A DNA stretch of 64,000 nucleotides from Ensifer adhaerens. GTDB taxonomy: Bacteria; Pseudomonadota; Alphaproteobacteria; Rhizobiales; Rhizobiaceae. Below, piece by piece: positions 17,871 through 26,886 of this stretch (its first letter is position 1; every line of letters begins with the position of its first letter). The stretch covers positions 1,860,001-1,924,000 of the forward strand of contig NZ_CP083349.1 in NCBI RefSeq assembly GCF_020035535.1, given 5' to 3'. The translations under genes and the position numbers were made by a program. The notes under the pieces were generated by a model. That model was not told where the DNA came from. It did no database searches and saw only the letters and a list, made by a program, of their open reading frames with translations.

Positions 17871-20042
17871 ATGACACGAGCCCAGCTGTTTGGCGTTATC
17901 ATCGGCCTCACAGTGGTGGCATTCTTCACGGTCCTGCGGGCCAACGATCCGCAGCTTCTGCGCCAGGCGCGCGACGTCACCTTCGACGAATACCAGCGGA
18001 TCGCGCCGCGCAGCTTCGAGCCGATGCCGGTCAAGGTGGTCGATATCGACGAGACGTCACTGCGCGAATTCGGCCAATGGCCCTGGCCGCGCGACCGTCT
18101 GGCGAAACTGACCGACCGGCTGACCGAGATGGGGGCCGCGGCGATCGCCTTCGACGTACTCTTCGCCGAACCTGACCGCCTGTCGCCACGCACCGTCGTA
18201 CGCGATGTCGGCGGCGTCGATCCGTCCTTCATCGCCACCCTGCCGGACAATGACGAGATCTTCGCCCAGGCGATCCTCGACAAGCCGGTCGTGCTCGGCT
18301 TCGGCCTCACCAACGAGGGCAGCTACCTGCCGCCGGTCAAGGCGGGCTTCGCCTTTACCGGCGAAACCGCCTCCGAGGCGCCGCCCCGGCTGCGTGCCGC
18401 AACGCCATTGAGGCCGCAGCTCGAAGCCAACGCTGCCGGCCTTGGCCATATCAGCCTCAATCCCGGCTCGTCCTCGGCTGTAGTGCGGGCCGCACCGCTG
18501 TTTCTGAGCGACGGGCGGCAATTTTATCCGAGCCTCGCTCTGGAAGCGCTGCGGGTGGCCCAGGGCGCCTCCACCTATGTGCTCGCGGCAGCACCGAACG
18601 TCGCCAACACGCTCACCGCCGTCAAGATCGGCGACTTCGTGGTGCCGCTCACCTCGACCGGCGAACTCTGGCTCTACGTCACGCCGGACACGACGGAACG
18701 CTACATTTCCGCCCGGCGCGTCCTGACGGACGAGGCCGCCTCGCCAGACGTGCGCGCGGCGATCGAAGGCAGCATCGTCTTCATCGGAACCTCGGCAGCG
18801 GGCCTTCAGGATGTGCGCACCACGGCGCTCGGGCAGAACGTGCCGGGCGTCTCCATCCATGCCCAGATCGTCGAGCAGATCCTTTCCGGCCGCTATCTCT
18901 CGCGTCCCGACTGGGCCGACGGACTCGAAATCCTCTCGATTGCGCTCGCTGGCACCTTGCTCGTGCTGCTGACCACGTTCGTCAGCCCGGTCGTGGCACT
19001 GGTCTGCGGCCTAGCGGTCACGGTGCTTGCGCTCGTCGCCTCGTGGCTCGCCTTCTATTATGTCGGGCTGCTCTTCGATCCGCTGGCGCCGATCCTTGCC
19101 GCGTCGATCACCCATTTCGCCGCCACTGCCTATCGCTTCCTGGTGACGGATCGCGAACGGCGCGAGGTCCGGCAGGCCTTCGGGCGCTATCTCTCACCGT
19201 CGCTGCTCTATCGCATCGAGCATACGCGCAACGCCCTGAGCCTCGGCGGCGACGACCGCGAGCTGACGGTGATGTTCGTCGACGTGCGCAGCTTCACCGA
19301 GATGAGCGAGCGCATGACGCCGACCGAGGTCGTCGCCTTTCTCAACACGCTGCTCGACGCGCTGAGCCGCCATGTGCTCGCCAATGAAGGCACGCTCGAC
19401 AAGTTCATCGGCGACTCCATCATGGCCTTCTGGAACGCCCCGGTCGACGTGGTCAACCATCCGCAAAAGGCACTTCGCGCCGCACTCGGCATGCGCGAAA
19501 CACTCGCCCGGCTGAACGCCGAGGACGCCTTCGGCTTCGGCGCCAGCCATGAGGTCCGCATCGGCATCGGCATCCATACCGGGCTCGCCTGCGTCGGCAA
19601 CATGGGCGCCGAAACCCGCTTCAACTATTCGGCGGTCGGCGACACCGTCAACATCGCGGCCCGCATCGAAGCGGCCTGCAAGGATGTCAATTTCGACGTG
19701 CTCGTGTCGGAAGCGACCGCCGAGGCGTTGCCGGAATGTGCGCTGCTGGATGCGGGAAGCCTGGGCCTCAAGGGAAAGACGACGCGAACCCGGCTCTTCG
19801 CCGTTGCCGGCGACGAAAATCTCGCCGCCTCGCCCGCCTTTGCCGAATTGCGGCTGCTGCACGACAGGCTCGTCTCGGTGTTGCGCACGCGCGCGAGCTC
19901 AAGCCGCAGCATCATTAACGCGGCGAAGCTGAAGTCCGCGGCGCTCGTGCCCGGTCTCGTCGGTTTCTATGCCCGGATCTCGCGCCGGTCGGAACATTTC
20001 GCCGAAACGCCGATCGAGGGCGCCAAACGCCCGGCTGAATGA
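17871..20042 (+). CDS. CHASE2-domain adenylate/guanylate cyclase
   Basis: A 723-residue membrane cyclase. The N-terminal helix (LFGVIIGLTVVAFFTVL) anchors an extracytoplasmic CHASE2 sensor (about residues 40-335), with RDVTFDEYQRIAPRSFEPMP and DETSLREFGQWPWPRDRLAK. Three membrane helices follow near residues 350-425. The C-terminal cyclase domain has both metal Asp residues (VMFVDVRSFTEMSERM; FIGDSIMAFWNAP), the Lys in LDKFIGD, and NYSAVGDTVNIAARIEA, so it appears active. The 6-bp gap to the upstream cyclase argues for one transcript. CHASE2 cyclases often sit beside FecR-domain proteins, as here (minus strand 20242-21276). Signal unknown. Confidence 0.93.
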   Translation: MTRAQLFGVIIGLTVVAFFTVLRANDPQLLRQARDVTFDEYQRIAPRSFEPMPVKVVDIDETSLREFGQWPWPRDRLAKLTDRLTEMGAAAIAFDVLFAEPDRLSPRTVVRDVGGVDPSFIATLPDNDEIFAQAILDKPVVLGFGLTNEGSYLPPVKAGFAFTGETASEAPPRLRAATPLRPQLEANAAGLGHISLNPGSSSAVVRAAPLFLSDGRQFYPSLALEALRVAQGASTYVLAAAPNVANTLTAVKIGDFVVPLTSTGELWLYVTPDTTERYISARRVLTDEAASPDVRAAIEGSIVFIGTSAAGLQDVRTTALGQNVPGVSIHAQIVEQILSGRYLSRPDWADGLEILSIALAGTLLVLLTTFVSPVVALVCGLAVTVLALVASWLAFYYVGLLFDPLAPILAASITHFAATAYRFLVTDRERREVRQAFGRYLSPSLLYRIEHTRNALSLGGDDRELTVMFVDVRSFTEMSERMTPTEVVAFLNTLLDALSRHVLANEGTLDKFIGDSIMAFWNAPVDVVNHPQKALRAALGMRETLARLNAEDAFGFGASHEVRIGIGIHTGLACVGNMGAETRFNYSAVGDTVNIAARIEAACKDVNFDVLVSEATAEALPECALLDAGSLGLKGKTTRTRLFAVAGDENLAASPAFAELRLLHDRLVSVLRTRASSSRSIINAAKLKSAALVPGLVGFYARISRRSEHFAETPIEGAKRPAE

Positions 20043-20241
20043 GCCAAGGCACCGCCGCGCGAATGGCGCGTCCGGCGGCGCTTCACCTCGACTCGGAGTC
20101 TCAGTTGTTTCGGTAAAGCTTTGAATCAAAATCGATATGTCGCCGACGCGCGTGGGGGATCAAGCGGCCGTTGCCGACGTGTCATGTGTCGCTGCAGATC
20201 GTGGCCCTCGCGGAACGCCGACCCAGCCGGCGGCGCGGCGG
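20043..20241. other. Convergent intergenic region
   Basis: About 200 bp between the convergent CHASE2 cyclase and FecR genes. A G+C-rich stem region near 20045-20085 (GCCGCGCGAATGGCGCGTCCGGCGGC area) could serve as terminator, but there is no clear U-tract on either strand. Confidence 0.35.
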
Positions 20242-21276
20242 CTAGTTCTGGCTTTGGCTCTGGCTCTGGCTTTGGCTCTGTTCCTGACGCTGCGTTCCAC
20301 CGCCCTGTTGCGACTGCTCTTGCCGCTGCGATTGCGACTGGGATTGCTGCTGGCCGCCCTGGCCTTGCGCCTGCTCCTGCCGCTGCGATTGCGACTGAGA
20401 TTGCTTCTCGCCACCCTGCCCCTGCTCCTGTCGCTGGCGCTGTTCCTGGCTCTGCCGCTGGCCCTGTCCGTTCTGTTCCTGCCGCTGCCTTTGTTCCTGG
20501 CGTTGCGTTCCCGGTATCAGCGGCGGTTTCTGCTGGCGCGGCTTCTCCTGCTCGACGGCGGGGGGTTGCACAGTTTTCGGCTTCGGCTCAACGTCTTCGT
20601 TGATCGCCGCCGCAAGGCTGCAGCCACCCCCCGCCCAGCCCAGCGCTCCGGACAGTCGTTGCCCACCGGAGAGGAAAGGAAGGGCTTTCGCATTGCCAAG
20701 TGATTTCAATGTATTGCGACTGACTCTTCTGGGATCGCTGATGCCGCCGCCCGGCTTGGCGACGACGCAATCGCAGCGCTGCGTCAATTGCCGGCAACCG
20801 CCCGCGCCGCAGAAGCTTGCGGCGCCGCTAAGCAGCACGACGGCCGTCGTGCCGTCGCGGCCGACATAGAAATCGAAGGCGGTACCGCGAACGCCGATGG
20901 TGCCGGCCGGGGTGACGATCTGATAGGCAGAGTGGCCGGACTTGCCGCTGATCCAGCGGAACGTTCCCTTGGCGGCCATGATCGTCAGCTTCTTCACCGA
21001 CTTCGCATCGTCGTAGACGAACTTGTCGATGACCACCGAGGAGCCCCACCCGACTGCAAGCTTGGTGCCATCCTGGAAGACGAACTGGCCAAGGCCGGAT
21101 TTCGATGTCGAAATCCGCTCGTCCCGATAGACCGGGTCCTTGACCGCGATCGCCCCGCGCGCGCCGCTGACCGCCGTGCGAATCTCCACCGCCTGGCCGA
21201 CAGGTTCGGCGGCAATGGTCGGACTGAACGTCACGGCACATAGCGCGATGAGTGCGGCACCACGTAAGCAGAACAT
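20242..21276 (-). CDS. FecR-domain protein with Gln/Ser-rich repeat tail
   Basis: A 344-residue exported protein. The ATG at 21276 follows GGAGGGGG; the product starts with a signal sequence (MFCLRGAALIALCAVTFSPT then IAAEP). Residues 35-170 form a FecR-type domain with DERISTSKSGLGQFVFQDGT, KKLTIMAAKGTFRWISG and YQIVTPAGTIGVRGTAFDFY, the last being the family hallmark. A Cys-bearing segment follows (FCGAGGCRQLTQRCDCVVAK). The last 100 residues are a low-complexity tail of repeated QSQSQSQRQEQ and QGQGG units. Domains of this type occur near CHASE2 cyclases, and this gene converges on one. A surface or periplasmic scaffold that feeds a signal to the cyclase is inference. Confidence 0.82.
   Translation of the reverse strand: MFCLRGAALIALCAVTFSPTIAAEPVGQAVEIRTAVSGARGAIAVKDPVYRDERISTSKSGLGQFVFQDGTKLAVGWGSSVVIDKFVYDDAKSVKKLTIMAAKGTFRWISGKSGHSAYQIVTPAGTIGVRGTAFDFYVGRDGTTAVVLLSGAASFCGAGGCRQLTQRCDCVVAKPGGGISDPRRVSRNTLKSLGNAKALPFLSGGQRLSGALGWAGGGCSLAAAINEDVEPKPKTVQPPAVEQEKPRQQKPPLIPGTQRQEQRQRQEQNGQGQRQSQEQRQRQEQGQGGEKQSQSQSQRQEQAQGQGGQQQSQSQSQRQEQSQQGGGTQRQEQSQSQSQSQSQN
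20245..20515 (-). repeat. Gln/Ser-coding degenerate repeat tract
   Basis: On the plus strand the tract reads as runs of CTGGCTTTGGCTCTGG and CTGCCGCTGCGATTGCGACT. On the coding strand these encode QSQSQSQ and RQEQ units with an approximate 11-residue block (QSQSQSQRQEQ) repeated at least twice. The tract is likely to vary in length between strains by slippage. Confidence 0.8.
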
Positions 21277-21893
21277 GGCCCCCTCCAAAGCATTATTGTT
21301 ATCACGTTGCAGGGATTTATGTCTTGTCGCCCAATCGGGGTAACGTTATGGCATACCGCAACCGTAAGAGTTATCTTGGCATGCAAAACCAGCCCGTTAC
21401 GGTTGAACATCCCTTCGGCCGTAGCCGTGGCCGCCGAGATTGTCTCGATCCGGACCGGTCGCTGTCATCTCGGGATCACTGCCCCGCCGCCGCGCGCTCC
21501 TCCGTCGCACCGATACGACTGGCGAGCTTGGCGATCCTGACGCACAATGCGCAGAACCGCACCTGGACTGCCCCAAACGCCTGCCAATCAGCCGCACTTC
21601 GTAAAGGCGGCGCTGCTCTCATATCTCCCGAGGGATAACAGTCGCTCCAAGAGCCCAGCTGGCCGCACGCTTACCCCAATATGAATCGAGAACACCCAAC
21701 GCGTGCTGCGATCACAAGCTGCGCCACCGGTTCAGCTATCGTCGGGCGTCCGATCGTCATTATTGGGGTCTCTCAGATCGCGCAACTCTTACGCATCCTT
21801 CGAAAATCCACAACCATGCGCCCCTGTAGATGTTGCCTTTTTGTACTCCCTCGCCCCTTCCCTTTCCGCCGGACTCTCTCCATATTCCCCGCC
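21277..21893. other. Divergent intergenic region upstream of uvrB
   Basis: This 617-bp gap separates fecR-like and uvrB. A 97-codon frame from the ATG at 21348 (MAYRNRKSYLGMQNQPV) has a GGTAACG-like leader but no family resemblance, so I leave it uncalled. Possible alphaproteobacterial LexA half-sites (GAAC/GTTC) are present, but no good GTTC-N7-GTTC pair was found near the uvrB start. Confidence 0.4.
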
Positions 21894-24890
21894 ATGACCA
21901 AAGCTCCGAAGAATGCCCCGCAGAAGCCCTCCACCCCGTCCGGTTTCGACGAAGCGCCCCAGACGCCGTTCTCCGGCGCGCCTCTCAGCGGCAATGTCTC
22001 GGACTGGGTGAAGCAGCTCGAGGCCGATGCGGAGGCCTCTGCCTTCGAAACCCAGCGCCAGATCGCCTCCAAGGCCGGCAAGCACCGCAAGACGGTGGAG
22101 ATCGCCGCCTCCAAGGCGGCGCGCAAGGCAGCCGGCGCGGATGACGAGGCACCGCCGAAGAAGGCGGGCAAGAAGGGCAAGGTCGAGATCGTCGGCAGCA
22201 AGTCGGCGCGCGGCACCTCCATGGGCGGCTCGACCGACCCGAAGACCCGCGCCGCCGCCGGCCTCAATCCGGTGGCCGGACTCGACGTGTCGCTGGAAGA
22301 CGCCGCCAAGCTGACCTCCACGTCAGGCGTCACCGCCACGGTGGAAGCGCTGTCGGCGCTGATCGAGAGCGGCAACCCGCTGTTCAAGGACGGCAAGCTC
22401 TGGACACCGCATCGCCCGGCCCGCCCACCGAAATCCGAAGGTGGCGTCGAAATCCGCATGGCGTCGGACTACCAGCCGGCCGGCGACCAGCCGACGGCGA
22501 TCGCCGATCTCGTCGAGGGCCTGAACTCCGGCGAGCGCAGCCAGGTGCTGCTCGGCGTCACCGGCTCGGGCAAGACCTTCACCATGGCCAAGGTGATCGA
22601 GGCGACGCAGCGCCCCGCCGTCATCCTCGCGCCGAACAAGACGCTCGCCGCCCAGCTCTATTCCGAGTTCAAGAACTTCTTCCCGGACAACGCGGTCGAG
22701 TACTTCGTCTCCTACTACGACTACTACCAGCCGGAAGCCTATGTGCCGCGCTCGGATACCTTCATCGAGAAGGAATCCTCGATCAACGAGCAAATCGACC
22801 GCATGCGCCACTCGGCCACCCGCTCGCTGCTCGAGCGCGACGACTGCATCATCGTCGCCTCGGTCTCCTGCATCTACGGTATCGGCTCGGTCGAGACCTA
22901 TACCGCCATGACCTTCCAGATGAGCGTCGGCGACCGGCTCGACCAGCGCCAGCTTCTCGCCGACCTCGTGGCGCAGCAATACAAGCGCCGCGACATGGAT
23001 TTCCAGCGCGGCTCGTTCCGCGTGCGCGGGGATACCATCGAAATCTTCCCGGCCCACCTGGAAGACGCGGCATGGCGCATCTCCATGTTCGGCGACGAGA
23101 TCGACGCCATCACCGAATTCGATCCGCTCACCGGACAGAAGACCGGCGACCTGAAGTCGGTCAAGATCTACGCCAACTCGCACTATGTCACGCCGCGCCC
23201 GACGCTGAACGGCGCCATCAAGGCGATCAAGGAAGAGCTGGTGCATCGCCTGGCCGAACTGGAAAAGGGCGGCCGCCTGCTCGAAGCGCAGCGACTGGAA
23301 CAGCGCACCCGCTACGACATCGAGATGCTGGAGGCGACCGGCTCCTGCGCCGGCATCGAGAACTATTCGCGCTACCTCACCGGCCGCAATCCCGGCGAGC
23401 CGCCGCCGACCCTGTTCGAATACATCCCCGACAACGCACTGCTGTTCATCGACGAGAGCCACGTCTCCGTCAGCCAGATCGGCGGCATGTATCGCGGCGA
23501 CTTCCGCCGCAAGGCGACGCTGGCCGAATACGGCTTCCGCCTGCCCTCCTGCATGGACAACCGTCCCTTGCGCTTCGAGGAATGGGACGCCATGCGCCCC
23601 GATACCATCGCCGTTTCGGCGACACCCGGCTCCTGGGAACTGGAACAGTCCGGCGGCGTCTTTGCCGAACAGGTCATCCGCCCGACCGGCCTGATCGACC
23701 CGCCGGTTGAAGTGCGCTCGGCCAAGACCCAGGTCGACGACGTGCTTGGCGAAATCCGCGAAACCGCCGCGGCCGGCTACCGCACGCTCGTCACCGTGCT
23801 CACCAAGCGCATGGCCGAAGACCTCACCGAATACCTGCACGAACAGGGCATTCGCGTGCGCTACATGCACTCCGACATCGACACGCTGGAGCGCATCGAG
23901 ATCATCCGCGACCTGCGTCTCGGTGCTTTCGACGTGCTCGTCGGCATCAACCTTCTGCGCGAAGGCCTCGACATTCCCGAATGCGGCTTCGTCGCCATTC
24001 TCGATGCCGACAAGGAAGGGTTCCTGCGCTCCGAGACCTCGCTGGTCCAGACCATCGGCCGCGCCGCCCGTAACGTCGACGGCAAGGTCATCCTCTATGC
24101 CGACCAGATCACCGGCTCGATGCAGCGCGCCATGGACGAAACCAGCCGCCGCCGCGAAAAGCAGATGGCCTACAACGAGGCCAACGGCATCACCCCGGAA
24201 TCGGTAAAGGCCAAGATTTCCGACATACTCGACAGCGTCTACGAGAAGGACCACGTCCGCGCCGACATCTCCGGCGTCGCCGGCAAGGGCTTTGCAGACG
24301 GCGGCCACCTCGTCGGCAACAACCTGCAGGCCCACCTCAACGCGCTCGAAAAACAGATGCGCGACGCCGCCGCCGACCTCGACTTCGAAAAAGCCGCCCG
24401 CCTGCGCGACGAAATCAAGCGCCTCAAGGCCGCCGAACTGGCCGCGATGGACGACCCGATGGCGCGGGAAGAGGCGAAATCACTGGAGAGCCGCAAGGGT
24501 GCCTCCTCCCCGGCATCCCCATCTTCTCCGTCATCCTCGGGCTCGACCCGAGGATCCAGGCCGACTGACGAGAAGTCCTTGTTCCAAAAACCGTCCCTCG
24601 ACGACATGGGCCCGGGCACCGACACGGAAACCCCGCTGTTCCGCAAACCCGACCTCGACGAAATGGGCCGCGACGTCGCGACACCTGCCGGCTCGGACAA
24701 ATCGCTGTTCCGCAGGAACACCCTGGACGAAATGACCGTCGGCCGGACGGAAAAGCCGGTGATCGGCCATGTGCCGGACAAGCCGATCCTTACGCGGGCG
24801 AAGCCGGGTGTCGGGTCCTATGAGGATCCGGTGGACCAGAAGCGGCAGAAGGGACGGACGAAGGGGAAAACGGGGCGGCCGGGGCGGTAA
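21894..24890 (+). CDS. uvrB: Excinuclease ABC subunit B with extended termini
   Basis: UvrB verifies DNA damage after loading by UvrA and positions UvrC for incision. The 998-residue product is far longer than the usual 670: about 185 residues precede the core and 110 follow it. The ATG at 21894 ([20 protein letters not shown]) starts the Lys/Ala-rich extension. The core has Walker [18 protein letters not shown], the beta-hairpin [20 protein letters not shown], Walker [11 protein letters not shown], and helicase motifs [16 protein letters not shown] and QTIGRAARN. The UVR motif lies in [20 protein letters not shown]. The tail contains a palindromic DNA element and three imperfect repeats of the form SLFxKPxLDDMG. 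Confidence 0.96.
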   Translation: MTKAPKNAPQKPSTPSGFDEAPQTPFSGAPLSGNVSDWVKQLEADAEASAFETQRQIASKAGKHRKTVEIAASKAARKAAGADDEAPPKKAGKKGKVEIVGSKSARGTSMGGSTDPKTRAAAGLNPVAGLDVSLEDAAKLTSTSGVTATVEALSALIESGNPLFKDGKLWTPHRPARPPKSEGGVEIRMASDYQPAGDQPTAIADLVEGLNSGERSQVLLGVTGSGKTFTMAKVIEATQRPAVILAPNKTLAAQLYSEFKNFFPDNAVEYFVSYYDYYQPEAYVPRSDTFIEKESSINEQIDRMRHSATRSLLERDDCIIVASVSCIYGIGSVETYTAMTFQMSVGDRLDQRQLLADLVAQQYKRRDMDFQRGSFRVRGDTIEIFPAHLEDAAWRISMFGDEIDAITEFDPLTGQKTGDLKSVKIYANSHYVTPRPTLNGAIKAIKEELVHRLAELEKGGRLLEAQRLEQRTRYDIEMLEATGSCAGIENYSRYLTGRNPGEPPPTLFEYIPDNALLFIDESHVSVSQIGGMYRGDFRRKATLAEYGFRLPSCMDNRPLRFEEWDAMRPDTIAVSATPGSWELEQSGGVFAEQVIRPTGLIDPPVEVRSAKTQVDDVLGEIRETAAAGYRTLVTVLTKRMAEDLTEYLHEQGIRVRYMHSDIDTLERIEIIRDLRLGAFDVLVGINLLREGLDIPECGFVAILDADKEGFLRSETSLVQTIGRAARNVDGKVILYADQITGSMQRAMDETSRRREKQMAYNEANGITPESVKAKISDILDSVYEKDHVRADISGVAGKGFADGGHLVGNNLQAHLNALEKQMRDAAADLDFEKAARLRDEIKRLKAAELAAMDDPMAREEAKSLESRKGASSPASPSSPSSSGSTRGSRPTDEKSLFQKPSLDDMGPGTDTETPLFRKPDLDEMGRDVATPAGSDKSLFRRNTLDEMTVGRTEKPVIGHVPDKPILTRAKPGVGSYEDPVDQKRQKGRTKGKTGRPGR
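24530..24558. repeat. RIME-like palindrome inside the uvrB coding sequence
   Basis: ATCCTCGGG (24533-24541) and CCCGAGGAT (24547-24555) form a perfect 9-bp stem with a CTCGA loop, flanked by GTC and CCA. This is the same kind of unit (GTCATCCTCG...GGATCCAG) as the intergenic mosaic repeats at 31.3, 31.6, 45.8 and 52.6 kb. Here it is translated in frame as about residues 879-890 of UvrB ([11 protein letters not shown]), in a Ser/Pro-rich stretch between the UVR motif and the tail repeats. Confidence 0.7.
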
Positions 24891-24998
24891 TTGAAGGCTT
24901 ACTCGACTAACCTTCCAACGTATTGGTTACCGCACCGACGAAATTTCTGATTGTAGAGTCGCGATTGGACCTCTAGGTTGGGCCTGGGGACCTTACGC

Positions 24999-25916
24999 AT
25001 GGACTATAACTTTCGCCGAACATGGGATGGTACAGCATGGCAGCGCCATGCGCATATTTTGGTTCAAATGCGCCACGGCCCGCCCAACGTTCAGCGGGTC
25101 CCAGATAAGGTACAAGGCGACGCTGGCCTAGAATTTTTTACGCTCGACGGCTGCCTTTATCAGTGCTTTGCTCCGGAAGACCCTGGGAACACATCCAAGA
25201 CATCAAGCGCGATGAAGCAAAAAGCTACACGCGACCTGCCAAAGCTCAAAAAGTACGAAGAAACCCTAACTAAAATCCTCTGCGGATTGACGTTCAACCG
25301 ATGGATACTGCTTTGTCCTGTTTTGGATGACAAGTCGGTAGTATCGCACGTCAGGGCGAAGGGCGCTGAAATCGCCGAACTAGGCCTTCCTTTTTTGTCG
25401 GACGATTTTGTGGCCCTGGTGCAATCCCAGGACGATTTTGCTGCTGAGGTAGCAAGACTTCGCGAACTTCCGATTGGGCCGGAGCTTGTAGTGCTTTCGC
25501 CAACTGAGGAGGAGATAGTCACCCGAGAGTCAACCGATTTGGTGCACACACTCGATGGTAAATTAACTCGAGCGTTTCCACGCGCAACAGATGTCAAGCG
25601 AGCTGGGATCCGCAGAACTTACGTCAAGAACCATATCAAGCGCGACAACACCTTAGCCTCATTGAAAACGGAGCACCCGGCGCTATGGGAGCGAGCTTGG
25701 CAAACCATAAGTGCGGAAGAATCACGTCTCGAAATGCTCGGTAGCGCGGGCGAAGCTGCACCTGCTGAGCGTTTGAAAGAAAGCCTTTCTCGAATCGAAG
25801 AAGGATTGAAAAAAGACCTTCCGCACGTCGCACACGCGACGATTACTGACCTTTCCGCCGGGACGCTATCTGACTGGCTAATGCGCTGCCCACTCGATTT
25901 TGACGGCGACTGCTAA
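24999..25916 (+). CDS. ABC-3C-type system component 1: predicted effector with restriction-fold-like N-terminus
   Basis: A protein of about 305 residues (ATG at 24999 preceded by GGGGA; an in-frame TTG at 24978 is possible). I recognise no named family with certainty. The N-terminus has a helix (TWDGTAWQRHAHILVQMRHG), then a hairpin with QGDAGLEFFTLDGCLYQCFA. Asp41, Glu45 and Gln55 are spaced like D-(E/Q)xK nuclease cores, but the Lys of the last motif is replaced by Phe. A Lys-rich helix and a strand (LTFNRWILLCPVLDD) follow. The C-terminus ends LSAGTLSDWLMRCPLDF. Its TAA overlaps the next ATG (TAATG). Position and partners match the effector/C-terminal-domain protein of ABC-3C conflict systems. 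Confidence 0.62.
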   Translation: MDYNFRRTWDGTAWQRHAHILVQMRHGPPNVQRVPDKVQGDAGLEFFTLDGCLYQCFAPEDPGNTSKTSSAMKQKATRDLPKLKKYEETLTKILCGLTFNRWILLCPVLDDKSVVSHVRAKGAEIAELGLPFLSDDFVALVQSQDDFAAEVARLRELPIGPELVVLSPTEEEIVTRESTDLVHTLDGKLTRAFPRATDVKRAGIRRTYVKNHIKRDNTLASLKTEHPALWERAWQTISAEESRLEMLGSAGEAAPAERLKESLSRIEEGLKKDLPHVAHATITDLSAGTLSDWLMRCPLDFDGDC

Positions 25917-26410
25917 TGTCAATAGTTCCTTCTCAAACTCCTTTTACTTTTCGCGAGCGCCCCGCCCCGGTTCCTGGCGATCTACGAATATCCTGGCGTT
26001 TCGCTCTCAACCTGCTGATCCTGGTAAAGAGCCGGGGCAAGCGGTCTTCACTGGCGCGCCTCTACATTTTGAATGACGGTACACGTTCGTTTGACGATGC
26101 CGATCTCCTAGGTGACATCCTAGTGGGCGCAGCCAAGCTCGGAGAATGGCGCGTGAAAGTGGAACCAGCGCTTGGTCGGGCGCTGGATCTTATGGTTGGT
26201 GAAGGTTTGTTGGCATGGACGACTGTTAGCGATCGACTAGGTGTCGAGTTGTCCGCCTCGGGCCTAGCACTCGCATCCGAGATCCACAAAGATGACAGTG
26301 TGATGGCCGTAGAAAAAGGCCGGATAGAGTTTCTCGCGCCCCTCCTTACTGAGGGCCGTGTGATAGAATTTCTCAAGGTGCGACCAAACAATGCGGTTCA
26401 TGATCTCTAA
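25916..26410 (+). CDS. ABC-3C-type system component 2: winged-helix middle component
   Basis: A 164-residue protein with no enzyme motif. The order of elements (DLRISWRFALNLLILVKSRG; SLARLYILNDGTRSFDDADL; KVEPALGRALDLMVGEGLLA; GVELSASGLALASEIHKDDS; LLTEGRVIEFLKVRP) is that of the small, winged-helix-like middle components of ABC-3C systems, which are thought to bridge effector and ATPase. Start and stop are both coupled: its ATG overlaps the stop of the effector gene by one base, and the original ATG of the ATPase (26400-26402) lies inside its last 11 bases. The IS element inserted 13 bp after its stop, so this gene is intact. Confidence 0.65.
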   Translation: MSIVPSQTPFTFRERPAPVPGDLRISWRFALNLLILVKSRGKRSSLARLYILNDGTRSFDDADLLGDILVGAAKLGEWRVKVEPALGRALDLMVGEGLLAWTTVSDRLGVELSASGLALASEIHKDDSVMAVEKGRIEFLAPLLTEGRVIEFLKVRPNNAVHDL

Positions 26411-26423
26411 AATTATTCTGAGT
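26400..26423 (+). other. Severed first eight codons of the ABC-3C ATPase gene
   Basis: ATG ATC TCT AAA ATT ATT CTG AGT encodes MISKIILS. Joined across the IS to position 27758 it continues VTTASGEFG, the expected start of the ATPase. It overlaps the stop of the middle-component gene by 11 bases, showing that the ancestral operon was translationally coupled. In the present sequence a ribosome entering here meets TGA at once inside the IS (26424-26426). Confidence 0.8.
26409..26423 (+). repeat. Left 15-bp direct repeat flanking the IS
   Basis: AAAATTATTCTGAGT directly abuts the left IS end and is repeated exactly at 27743-27757 beyond the right end. It is codons 4-8 of the ATPase gene. Confidence 0.9.
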
Positions 26424-26449
26424 TGAATTAGCCCCCGAAAGGTCCGGAC
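26424..26449 (+). repeat. Left terminal inverted repeat of the IS
   Basis: TGAATTAGCCCCCGAAAGG then TCCGGAC. It matches the reverse complement of 27718-27742 imperfectly, with identical TG ends, the CCCCC run and the CCGGAC block. Confidence 0.75.
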
Positions 26450-26493
26450 ATGCTCCCCCACTTAACTAAGTGGGTAGGAGTAATGTTGGTAAT

Positions 26494-26886
26494 ATGACTA
26501 GTAGCAACTTTAAGATGGAAGTCCTTTCGGGTCCGGAACGGCGACGGCGCTGGAGCACGGCGGAGAAGCTGGCCATCATTCAAGAGACCTACGAGGCGGA
26601 TGCGACGGTGAGCGTCGTTGCCCGGCGGCACGGCATTCAGCCGAACCAGTTGTTCGCATGGCGCAAGCTGGCGTCTCAAGGGGCGCTGACGGCGACGGCC
26701 GCCGAGGAGGAGGTCGTTCCGGCTTCCGAATACCGGGCGCTTCAGGCCCAGGTGAAGGAGTTGCAGCGCCTGTTGGGCAAGAAGACGATGGAAGGCGAAA
26801 TCCTCAAGGAAGCCCTCGAAATCGCCACCGGCCCAAAAAAACAGATGTTGCGTTCGCTCTCTCTTCCGAAGGACTTTTTGAAATGA
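26494..26886 (+). CDS. IS3-family (IS2 group) transposase OrfA
   Basis: A 130-residue DNA-binding subunit. The helix-turn-helix lies in RRRWSTAEKLAIIQETYEAD and ATVSVVARRHGIQPNQLFAW. A leucine-zipper-like coiled coil follows (EYRALQAQVKELQRLLGKKT). The ATG at 26494 is preferred; an in-frame GTG at 26470 is possible. Near the end the codons CCA AAA AAA CAG form an A_AAA_AAA heptamer in the frame needed for a -1 shift into OrfB, as used by IS3-family elements to make the OrfAB transposase. Confidence 0.9.
   Translation: MTSSNFKMEVLSGPERRRRWSTAEKLAIIQETYEADATVSVVARRHGIQPNQLFAWRKLASQGALTATAAEEEVVPASEYRALQAQVKELQRLLGKKTMEGEILKEALEIATGPKKQMLRSLSLPKDFLK
26835..26841 (+). promoter_or_regulatory. Predicted -1 ribosomal frameshift site
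   Basis: AAAAAAA is phased as A_AAA_AAA relative to OrfA, the classical X_XXY_YYZ slippery pattern. OrfB lies in the -1 frame and that frame is open across this position (back to 26658), so slippage would give an OrfAB fusion. Confidence 0.7.

Noticed and set aside
21554..21568. GAAC-CGCACCT-GGAC as a LexA box for uvrB
   Set aside because: One half differs from the alphaproteobacterial GAAC-N7-GAAC pattern and it lies over 300 bp from the start codon; no better site was found nearer.
21348..21638. 97-codon frame before uvrB
   Set aside because: There is a start-like context but the amino-acid sequence looks random and Arg/Ser-rich; no support for coding.
16050..24335. Very long minus-strand frames opposite the cyclase and uvrB genes
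   Set aside because: High G+C at third positions creates long antisense frames; the plus-strand proteins have clear domain motifs.
26470..26493. GTG at 26470 as the OrfA start
   Set aside because: The ATG at 26494 gives the usual IS2-group N-terminus; the upstream residues lie near the IS end.
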